Assembly (NCBI GenBank): GCA_029884035.1
Contig: JAOUIM010000050.1
Location: 1 to 13,441, forward strand
Length of the DNA: 13,441 nucleotides
Reading direction: 5' to 3'
Origin: Aquincola sp.
GTDB lineage: Bacteria; Pseudomonadota; Gammaproteobacteria; Burkholderiales; Burkholderiaceae_C
Position numbers and translations under genes: made by a program
Shown here: positions 4,842 through 13,441 of the stretch, piece by piece
How positions within the stretch are numbered: the stretch's first letter is position 1
Layout of the letters: each line of letters starts with the position of its first letter
Notes under the pieces: generated by a model
The model's database searches: none
What the model was told of the DNA's origin: nothing
What the model saw: the letters and a program-made list of their open reading frames with translations, nothing else

Positions 4842-6716
4842 TTGTCCGCGCTTCGCGCCACCTCCGCTTTCGTGTCCTCCCCATCGAATCCGCCTCCCGC
4901 CGAGGGCCCACCGAACCGCCCGTTGAGCGCGCTGCGCCGCTGGCTCACGTCGGGCGCAGCCTTCTCGTCGTCCACTCGCGATGCGCTGCTCGACGCGCTG
5001 TTCGACGGTGCGGGTGACGGGCTGCTGGTCTGCAATGCCGATGGCGTGGTCGTGTCGTGCAATCCGGTCGCGGCGCGGTTGCTGCATGTCGAGGCCGCCA
5101 CGGTCGTCGGACGTCCGGTCTCGGAGTTCATTCACCAGGGCACGACCTCCAGGCGCGCCAAGCTGCACAACGGCCCGGCACTGGCGCGTGGCGAGCCGTC
5201 CGCCGCGCACCGGCTGCTGCTGCATCTGACGCCATTCGAGTCGTCGAGAGGTCCCCAGGTCGTCGTGCGGCTGCGCGACGGCAGCGAACAGGCCGAAGTG
5301 CAGGAGCGCCTGCGGCAGATGGCCAACTACGACAGCCTGACCGGACTGCCCAACCGCGCGCTGTTCCGCGATCGCTTGAGCCAGGCGATGGCGCGCGCCA
5401 ATCGCAGCGGCCGCGCGATGGCGCTGATGTTCCTCGACCTCGACCGCTTCAAGGTCGTCAACGACGACCTCGGCCACGAGATCGGCGACCGCCTGCTCCA
5501 GCACGTGACGCGTGCGCTGACCGAGTGCCTGCGCGGCGGAGATTCGCTGTCCCGAGACACCGACATGGCACACACGCTGTCGCGTCTGGGCGGCGACGAG
5601 TTCACGGTGATCGTCGAGAACATCGGCACCGCCGAAGACGCCGCAAACGTGGCGCGGCGCATGCTCGAGGCACTCAACGAGCCCTTCCTCGTGGATGAGG
5701 AGGAGATCGTCATTTCGGCCTCGATCGGCATCTCGATGTACCCGACCGACGATGTCGACCTCGACACCCTGATCCGCCACACCGACATGGCGATGTACCG
5801 ATCGAAGTCACTCGGTCGCGGCACGTACAGCTTCTTCAGCGACGATCTCACGGCGGCGGTCACCGCACGCGTCTCGCTCGAGGGGAGCCTGCGGCGTGCG
5901 ATCGAGCGCCAGGAGTTCGAGCTGCACTACCAGCCCAAAGCCGACCTGCGCACCGGCCAAGTCACTGGCGTCGAGGCCCTGCTGCGCTGGCACCGCCCCG
6001 GCCATGGCCTGATGCCGCCCGACCGTTTCGTCAGCGTGCTCGAGGACACGGGCCTCATCCTGCCGGTAGGTGCCTGGGTCATTCGAGCCGCCTGCGAGCA
6101 ACTCGCGGCCTGGGACCGGATGGGCCTGCCGTCGATGCGCCTGGCGGTCAACCTCTCGGCCCGCCAGTTCCGCCACCTGTACCTGGCCTCGCTGATCGAG
6201 GACTCGCTGCGCCAGAACGAGATCGACGCGCGGCGCCTCGAGATCGAGCTGACCGAATCGCTGCTGATGGAGGACAACGAATCGACGCGCGCGATGCTTG
6301 AAGGATTCCGGCGCATGGGCGTACGGCTTGCGATCGACGACTTCGGCACCGGACACTCGTCGCTCAGCTACATCCAGCGGTTTTCGATCGACACGCTCAA
6401 GATCGACCGCTCCTTTGTGCAATCGCTGCCCGACGACGAAGAAGGTGCGGCGATCTGCAGCGCGGTCATCGCGCTGGGCCGAAGCATGCGCATGTGTGTC
6501 GTCGCCGAGGGGGTCGAGACGCCCGAGCAGGCGCGCCTGCTGCGCGATCTGGGATGCGACGAGATGCAGGGATACTGGCTCGGCCGCCCGATGCCCGGCT
6601 CGGAATTCGCGGGTTGGTTCGTGAACCACAAGAAGACCCGAGGGCGGCGCCGCTCGCGCAGCCGCTACACGGACACGAGCCCCATGACACTGTTCAGTCT
6701 GCTCGACGGTTCCTGA
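4842..6716 (+). CDS. PAS-GGDEF-EAL cyclic-di-GMP signalling protein
   Basis: Counting from a TTG at 4842 the protein has 624 residues. A PAS-like sensor covers about 45-150 (ALFDGAGDGLLVCNADG, then NPVAARLLH). A diguanylate cyclase domain covers about 160-335, with MANYDSLTGLPNRALF at its start and an intact GGDEF at 250-254. A phosphodiesterase domain covers about 350-605, with EAL at 378-380, NLSARQF, ELTES, DDFGTGHSSL (from 499) and AEGVET. Both active sites look complete, so the enzyme could make or degrade c-di-GMP. There is no signal peptide or membrane segment, so it is cytosolic. The frame contains no ATG before residue 160, so the start is TTG or GTG. It is open back to a TTG at 4638, but that part overlaps the guaC leader and looks non-coding. 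TTG 4842, GTG 4872 and TTG 4923 are all possible. The end overlaps the patatin gene by 23 bp. Confidence 0.9.
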   Translation: MSALRATSAFVSSPSNPPPAEGPPNRPLSALRRWLTSGAAFSSSTRDALLDALFDGAGDGLLVCNADGVVVSCNPVAARLLHVEAATVVGRPVSEFIHQGTTSRRAKLHNGPALARGEPSAAHRLLLHLTPFESSRGPQVVVRLRDGSEQAEVQERLRQMANYDSLTGLPNRALFRDRLSQAMARANRSGRAMALMFLDLDRFKVVNDDLGHEIGDRLLQHVTRALTECLRGGDSLSRDTDMAHTLSRLGGDEFTVIVENIGTAEDAANVARRMLEALNEPFLVDEEEIVISASIGISMYPTDDVDLDTLIRHTDMAMYRSKSLGRGTYSFFSDDLTAAVTARVSLEGSLRRAIERQEFELHYQPKADLRTGQVTGVEALLRWHRPGHGLMPPDRFVSVLEDTGLILPVGAWVIRAACEQLAAWDRMGLPSMRLAVNLSARQFRHLYLASLIEDSLRQNEIDARRLEIELTESLLMEDNESTRAMLEGFRRMGVRLAIDDFGTGHSSLSYIQRFSIDTLKIDRSFVQSLPDDEEGAAICSAVIALGRSMRMCVVAEGVETPEQARLLRDLGCDEMQGYWLGRPMPGSEFAGWFVNHKKTRGRRRSRSRYTDTSPMTLFSLLDGS

Positions 6717-7758
6717 GTACCGAGCCCGGCGCGTCGCCGCCGAAGCATGCCAACGCATCGAGGCTCGAGCCACGACCGAGCCGGTCGTGATGCTCATGCC
6801 ACCATCGGTCGACCCTTTCGCGTCCCCGGTCACGCAAGCGCTGAAGGAATTCCCACTCGGGCATCAGTCGCGTCTGACCCGGCAGATGGGCCAGCGTGTC
6901 GTCTGCATCGAGCAGATGCCAGCGCAGCCGCGCGAGGCGACGATCCAGTCCTGTGCGCAGGCGGGTCCAGCTGCCACGCTGCGTGTCTGCCTGCGCTTCG
7001 GCAAGCCAGCGCGCTTCGCGCATGAAGGGCGCGAGGAATGCGACATCGAGTGTGCGCGCCGTGATGCCGGCCGCGTCGGCCGGCAGTGCCACGGGGGTCA
7101 GCGGGGCCAGCGTCACCAGCATCAGATCATCGGCAGCCACTTCGCGCACCAGCGGCCACAGTGCCGGGTTGGCGCTGAACGCGCCGTCCCAAAGGGCATG
7201 GCCGTCGATGACGACCGGGCGCGCCAGCGCGGGCAGGCACGCCGATGCGAGAAGTGCGTCGAGCGTGAGCACGTCGCGTCTGAACAATCGCAGCCTCGCG
7301 CTCTCGGCCTCGGTGGTGGCGATGAACAAGGCCGGGCCTGCCGTGGTGCGCAGGCGCTCGAAGTCGATCTGCGCGGCGAGCACGGAGCGCAGCGGGTTGA
7401 CGTCCAGCGGATTGAGCTGGGCCGGGGCCAGCCAGCGTGACCATGCGAGCAAGGCGCGTCCAGCCGGCGCGAGGCTCGGAGGGTCACCCGGCAGGTGCCA
7501 CAGCGGCGGCATGTGATCGGCAACCGCGCGCCAGAAGGCGCGCAGCGCCTCGCGAGCCCCGTCGTGGCCGTTGACGGCAAGGCCGTGGGCGCACGCGACG
7601 GCGTTCATCGCACCTGCGCTGGCACCACTGAGCGCTGCGATTTGCACGCCGCGTTCGAGCAGGGCGTCGAGCACCCCCCAGGTGAACGCGCCATGGGCGC
7701 CGCCCCCCTGGAGCGCGAGTGACAGGGGCGGCGGCCGGGGGCCAAACCAGTGACGCAT
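6694..7758 (-). CDS. Patatin-like phospholipase / acyl hydrolase
   Basis: The product has 354 residues. The N-terminus has the oxyanion-hole motif QGGGAHGAF (residues 17-25), the nucleophile elbow GASAG with Ser47, and the catalytic Asp in DGA (D191). The Ser-Asp dyad of patatin-family lipases is therefore complete. There is no signal peptide, so it probably acts on membrane lipid or storage polymer inside the cell. The substrate cannot be named. The region after about residue 300 is rich in Arg, Trp and His and has no recognised domain. The ATG at 7758 has an excellent ribosome binding site (AGGAG, 6 bases away). Only 21 bp separate it from the divergent uvrD start, and its end overlaps the GGDEF/EAL gene. 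Confidence 0.9.
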   Translation of the reverse strand: MRHWFGPRPPPLSLALQGGGAHGAFTWGVLDALLERGVQIAALSGASAGAMNAVACAHGLAVNGHDGAREALRAFWRAVADHMPPLWHLPGDPPSLAPAGRALLAWSRWLAPAQLNPLDVNPLRSVLAAQIDFERLRTTAGPALFIATTEAESARLRLFRRDVLTLDALLASACLPALARPVVIDGHALWDGAFSANPALWPLVREVAADDLMLVTLAPLTPVALPADAAGITARTLDVAFLAPFMREARWLAEAQADTQRGSWTRLRTGLDRRLARLRWHLLDADDTLAHLPGQTRLMPEWEFLQRLRDRGRERVDRWWHEHHDRLGRGSSLDALACFGGDAPGSVLRNRRAD

Positions 7759-7779
7759 GAGCGCTCCTAGAATCGTCCG

Positions 7780-10152
<2,373 letters not shown>

Positions 10153-10158
10153 CGGACG

Positions 10159-10992
10159 TCAGGCCATCGATGCCGTGGTCGACGGTTCGTCGCCCGACTG
10201 CGCGAAACAGTCCGCGAAGCTGTAGTACAGCGAGATGTAGAACGCGGTCGAGAACATCAGCCCCGCGGGCACGGCGGCGAGCACCAGCAGCTGCGGCGCG
10301 CCCAGCAGCGAGAACAACAGACCCGAGGAGATGCCGAACAGCGCCACCGTGCCCACCCAGGCCAGGCCGTACAGCAGGAACGCCCCCTTATTGCGCCAGC
10401 AGGCCAGCGTGCTCGAGAACAGCGCCTGGGCGACTCCCTGGCCGTGCCACCAGACCAGCGCCGGCGCGTGCCAGAACGGAACGGACAGCAGCGCCGACAG
10501 GCCGAAGCGCACGAGCACGCCGGTGCGCAGGCTTGGATCGGCAAGCAGTTCATCGATCTCCTTGCTTGTCGACTCGGTCCGTGCACTGGCAAGCAGTATC
10601 TGCAAGCGCTCGAACGCGCCACCATCGATCGCATCGGAGCCCCACATCACCATTGCTGTGGCGAGCGCATAGAGCAGGCACAGGCGCACCAGGGTCGAGC
10701 GGCGCGCGGGGTCGCCGTCGCGCATCAGCGGTTCGATCATCTGGCCCGCGTGGACCGAGCCGTTCTCCTGCGCGGCGCGGGTGGCGATCATGAATCCCAA
10801 TGTCAGCAAGGGCAGCGAGGCCAGCACCAGCACCGCACCGGCGTACGGAATGGCCAGCAGCACCATCGCCGCGACCAGGAACACCAGGAACAGAAGGCTG
10901 AAAGCCAGCGGCCGCCGCAGGAACTGGGCGAAGGCCTGACTGACCCAGGCCAGGCCGCGGCGGGCGGGTGCATCGACGATGCGGAGGGTCAT
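10159..10992 (-). CDS. BPSS1780-family multi-pass membrane protein
   Basis: The product has 277 residues and five or six hydrophobic segments, approximately 30-50, 53-75, 105-125, 165-185, 210-235 and 240-262. The N-terminus (GLAWVSQAFAQFLRRPLAF) has the amphipathic start typical of BPSS1780 proteins, a group of unknown function that I associate mainly with betaproteobacteria. A polar loop between about 125 and 160 is probably cytoplasmic or periplasmic; topology is not certain. The ATG at 10992 is preferred over an upstream TTG at 11010 because it overlaps the thrB stop as ATGA, a common arrangement for translational coupling. The gene therefore forms an operon with thrB. It converges on uvrD with a 6-bp gap. 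Confidence 0.85.
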   Translation of the reverse strand: MTLRIVDAPARRGLAWVSQAFAQFLRRPLAFSLLFLVFLVAAMVLLAIPYAGAVLVLASLPLLTLGFMIATRAAQENGSVHAGQMIEPLMRDGDPARRSTLVRLCLLYALATAMVMWGSDAIDGGAFERLQILLASARTESTSKEIDELLADPSLRTGVLVRFGLSALLSVPFWHAPALVWWHGQGVAQALFSSTLACWRNKGAFLLYGLAWVGTVALFGISSGLLFSLLGAPQLLVLAAVPAGLMFSTAFYISLYYSFADCFAQSGDEPSTTASMA

Positions 10993-11975
10993 GATGCCCC
11001 CGGGTGCCAAGGCGCGGCAATGCGAGCCACCAGGACACGCTCGAAGTGTGTCGGGTCATGCGGCTTGAGCAAGGCGGCCTCACGTGGCAGATGAAAGTCC
11101 CAAAGCCGCGAGACCCAGAATCGGAGCGCCGCGCCACGCATGAGTGCGGGCAGCAGGCGCTGCTCGTTGCCGTCGAGCGGGCGCACGACGCCATAGGCCG
11201 CGACGAAGGCTTGCGCGCGGTCTTCGACCAGCGCCCCTGTGGCCAGGTCGATGCACCAGTCGTTCAGACACACCGCGATGTCGAACAGGAAGGCATCGAC
11301 CCCGGCGAAGTAGAAGTCGAAGAAGCCGCATAGGCGCTCATGGCCGGTGTCACCGGGCTCGAACATCACGTTGTCGCGGAAAAGGTCGGCGTGGATCGGT
11401 CCGCGCGGCAAAGCGGCATAGGCGGGCGACGCCGCCAATGCCTGCTGGAAGGACAATTCGTCGCGCAGCAGCGTTCGCTGCGCCTGGCTGACGTGGGGCT
11501 GCACCAGTGGGATCGTTTCGATCCACCATGACAGTCCGCGCAGGTTGGGCTGATGACGCTCGAAGTCGCGCCCGGCAAGGTGCATACGGGCGAGCATCGC
11601 ACCGACCTGGGCGCAATGATCGGCGTCGGGCGCGAGCTGGTGGCCACCCGGGAGGCGGTCGACTAGCGCCGCGGGCTTGCCCTTGAGTGCGTGCAGGATG
11701 GCGCCTGTCGCGTCCGACTGCGGCATCGGCACCGGAATGCCGCGCAGCGCTAGGTGTCGCATCAGTTCCAGGTAGAACGGCAGTTGCTCGAACGTCAACC
11801 GCTCGAAGATCGTCAACACCCAGTGGCGCGTCGTACCCCTGTCGAGCGTATCGACGAAGAAGTTGCTGTTCTCGATGCCAGCCTGGATGCCGCGCAGGCT
11901 GGTCATGTCGCCGACCGACAGGCGGGCGACGAATGCATGTGCCTCTTCGCGCGAGATCTCGGTGAAGACGGCCAT
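10989..11975 (-). CDS. thrB: Homoserine kinase (aminoglycoside phosphotransferase-like type)
   Basis: The product has 328 residues and phosphorylates L-homoserine to O-phosphohomoserine, the penultimate step of threonine synthesis. It belongs to the protein-kinase-like ThrB class found in Pseudomonas and betaproteobacteria, not the GHMP class of E. coli. Visible features are the nucleotide-binding start GIQAGIENSNFFV (29-41), the Brenner motif GPIHADLFRDNVMF (192-205) with catalytic D197 and N202, and the metal-binding D220 in FFDFYFAG. The ATG at 11975 begins the family-conserved MAVFTEIS; an open frame upstream to 12080 lacks similarity. The ribosome binding site is weak. The stop overlaps the start of the BPSS1780-type gene by four bases. 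The DUF2782 gene lies 83 bp upstream on the same strand. Confidence 0.94.
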   Translation of the reverse strand: MAVFTEISREEAHAFVARLSVGDMTSLRGIQAGIENSNFFVDTLDRGTTRHWVLTIFERLTFEQLPFYLELMRHLALRGIPVPMPQSDATGAILHALKGKPAALVDRLPGGHQLAPDADHCAQVGAMLARMHLAGRDFERHQPNLRGLSWWIETIPLVQPHVSQAQRTLLRDELSFQQALAASPAYAALPRGPIHADLFRDNVMFEPGDTGHERLCGFFDFYFAGVDAFLFDIAVCLNDWCIDLATGALVEDRAQAFVAAYGVVRPLDGNEQRLLPALMRGAALRFWVSRLWDFHLPREAALLKPHDPTHFERVLVARIAAPWHPGAS

Positions 11976-12058
11976 CCGGTTCAGCGGCCGCGCCTGGGCA
12001 CCCGCGGCGCGAAGGCAGGCGCGAACGCATGGAGCATGGAAACCGTCGGCACCGGGAT

Positions 12059-12355
12059 TCAGAACTTGAGCAGATTCCACACGCGCTGGCCGCCTGCGCC
12101 GGGCTGGCTGCCGGCGCGGTTCTGCGACGGATCGCGCCCGGCGGTGGCGGGCACGATCTCGTACTCGGCCGCGTTCTTGGGCTTGACGACAATGCGCTTG
12201 CTCTGCCCACGGACGCGCAATTCCTCGATGCGTACGTTGTCGTCCTGCACCACGATCCGCTGGACGACGGGCTCCGGGGCAGGCTTGTCCTGCGCCGATA
12301 CGATGGCACTGGCGGCAAGCAGGGCGGTGGCAGCGAGCACTCTCACGGAGCCCAT
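12059..12355 (-). CDS. DUF2782 family small exported protein
   Basis: The product has 98 residues. A signal peptide covers about 1-21 (VRVLAATALLAASAIVSA, cleavage likely before QDKP), so it is probably periplasmic. The mature part carries the DUF2782 pattern: a beta-rich segment IRIEELRVRGQ-like (here NVRIEELRVRGQSKRIVVKP), YEIVPATAGRDPSQ and the conserved C-terminus GQRVWNLLKF. Function is unknown. The family commonly sits between thrB and polA in betaproteobacteria, exactly as here. The start is the ATG at 12355; a GTG at 12346 is an alternative. It is divergent from polA with a gap of only about 15-24 bp, so the promoters of the two genes must overlap each other's 5' regions. Confidence 0.87.
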   Translation of the reverse strand: MGSVRVLAATALLAASAIVSAQDKPAPEPVVQRIVVQDDNVRIEELRVRGQSKRIVVKPKNAAEYEIVPATAGRDPSQNRAGSQPGAGGQRVWNLLKF

Positions 12356-12379
12356 TCTAGCCAGCGCACAATGCTCCGC

Positions 12380-13441
12380 ATGAGCGACAAAGACACGGAG
12401 AAGGCCGCCCCGCTGATGCTGCTGGTGGATGGCTCGAGCTACCTCTACCGCGCCTACCACGCGATGCCCAACCTCACCGGACCCGGCGGGTTCCCGACCG
12501 GCGCGATCCACGGCTTCATCGCGATGCTCAAGAAACTGCGTGTCGACGTGAATGCCGAGCACGCCGCGTGCGTCTTCGACGCCAAGGGAAAGACCTTCCG
12601 TGACGACTGGTACCCGGAGTACAAGGCCAACCGCGCGCCGATGCCGGAAGATCTCGCGCGCCAGATCGAGCCGATCCACGAGGCCGTGCGCCTGCTGGGC
12701 TGGCCCGTGCTCGAGGTGCCGGGCATCGAAGCCGACGACGCGATCGGCACGATTGCGCGGCGCGCCGCCGAGACGGGCCATCGCGTCGTCGTCTCCACCG
12801 GCGACAAGGATCTGGCGCAACTGGTCAACGATCGGGTGACCCTGATCAACACGATGAGTGGCGAAACGCTCGACGTCGATGGCGTGAACGCGAAGTTCGG
12901 CGTACCACCCACGCGTATCGTCGACTATCTCGCGCTCGTCGGCGACGCGGTGGACAACGTCCCGGGTGTCGAAAAGGTCGGTCCGAAGACGGCTGCGAAG
13001 TGGCTCGCGGAACACGATTCGCTCGACGGCGTGATCGCCGCGGCGGACTCGATCGGCGGGGCCGTGGGCGAGAACCTGAGGAAGGCGCTGCCTTGGCTGC
13101 CGACCGGCCGCAAGCTCGTGACGGTGGCCACCGACTGCGACCTCAGCGGGCACGTGCCCCGGTGGCCCGCGCTCGATGCCCTGGCGCTGGCGCCGGTGGA
13201 CCGAGCGGCGCTGCTCGACTTCTACGGCCGCTTCGGTTTCAAGACCTTCAAGCGCGAACTCGAAGACGCAGCCGATTCCCCGTCTGCACCGCTGGCGGTG
13301 CCACGCGGCGCGGTCGCCCGCAGTTACGAAACCATCCGGACGCAGGATCGTCTGGACCACTGGTTGGACAGGATCCGCGCCGCGCCGCTGGTGGCATTCG
13401 ATACCGAGACGACGTCGCTCGACGAGATGGCCGCGCGCACC
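12380..13441 (+). CDS. polA: DNA polymerase I, N-terminal part (cut by window edge)
   Basis: About 354 residues are present before the window ends. Residues 12 to about 290 form the 5'-3' exonuclease (flap nuclease) domain: MLLVDGSSYLYRAYHAMP, EYKANRAPMPEDL, VPGIEADDAIGTIAR, STGDKDLAQLV and LVGDAVDNVPGVEKVGPKTA carry the acidic metal ligands and the helix-hairpin-helix motif. The proofreading 3'-5' exonuclease domain follows, and its Exo I motif FDTET (D341, E343) is intact just before the edge, so proofreading is probably active. The polymerase domain lies outside the window. The enzyme fills gaps and removes RNA primers during replication and repair. An in-frame ATG at 12371 gives a three-residue-longer alternative. 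No strong ribosome binding site is visible for either start. Confidence 0.95.
   Translation, partial: MSDKDTEKAAPLMLLVDGSSYLYRAYHAMPNLTGPGGFPTGAIHGFIAMLKKLRVDVNAEHAACVFDAKGKTFRDDWYPEYKANRAPMPEDLARQIEPIHEAVRLLGWPVLEVPGIEADDAIGTIARRAAETGHRVVVSTGDKDLAQLVNDRVTLINTMSGETLDVDGVNAKFGVPPTRIVDYLALVGDAVDNVPGVEKVGPKTAAKWLAEHDSLDGVIAAADSIGGAVGENLRKALPWLPTGRKLVTVATDCDLSGHVPRWPALDALALAPVDRAALLDFYGRFGFKTFKRELEDAADSPSAPLAVPRGAVARSYETIRTQDRLDHWLDRIRAAPLVAFDTETTSLDEMAART

Noticed and set aside
10153..10158. Terminator between convergent uvrD and the BPSS1780-type gene
   Set aside because: The gap is only six bases, and no convincing stem with a T-run was seen in the adjoining coding ends.
12059..13360. Long minus-strand open frame of 433 codons opposite polA
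   Set aside because: Only its last 98 codons (the DUF2782 gene) look like protein. The rest is the complement of polA coding sequence, a common effect of high GC content.

Overview
The window is GC-rich chromosomal DNA, most likely from a betaproteobacterium of the order Burkholderiales. The best evidence is the run uvrD, a BPSS1780-type membrane protein, thrB, a DUF2782 protein and polA at 7780-13441, an order I recall from Burkholderiales genomes. Codon use in the housekeeping genes is strongly G/C at third positions. No rRNA, tRNA or CRISPR array was seen.

Left part (1-1086): the start of a LemA-type lipoprotein gene (minus strand, running off the window) is divergent from a TRIC/UPF0126 membrane protein gene (plus strand).

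Middle part (1123-3548) is accessory DNA, all transcribed on the minus strand. Read in that direction (right to left) it holds a complete IS630-family insertion sequence, a 404-bp gene cassette of integron type, and a two-gene cupin / NTF2-like unit. The cassette encodes a 97-residue membrane protein of unknown function and ends in a well-formed 58-bp attC recombination site. Its two ends share an 11-bp perfect inverted repeat, as expected if the cassette once existed as a circle. The IS sits 2 bp from the cassette's recombination point, and its transposase stop codon is completed by target DNA. The cupin gene begins just after a second core site (GTTGGGC), so it may be a second cassette that has lost its attC. 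No integrase gene is present in the window, so this looks like an orphan cassette cluster.

Right of the island (3630-7758): guaC (GMP reductase, minus) is divergent from a PAS-GGDEF-EAL cyclic-di-GMP enzyme (plus). That gene meets a patatin-like lipase gene (minus) tail to tail with a 23-bp overlap. The guaC leader contains a stable hairpin followed by a T-rich run, which could be a terminator or attenuator.

Right part (7780-13441): uvrD (plus) starts only 21 bp from the divergent patatin gene and meets, 6 bp after its end, the minus-strand pair thrB / BPSS1780-type gene, which overlap by four bases (ATGA). The DUF2782 gene lies just upstream of thrB. polA runs in the opposite direction and leaves the window inside its proofreading exonuclease domain.

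The most noteworthy content is the orphan cassette, its attC site and the insertion sequence placed at its edge. The remaining genes look like ordinary housekeeping or signalling genes.
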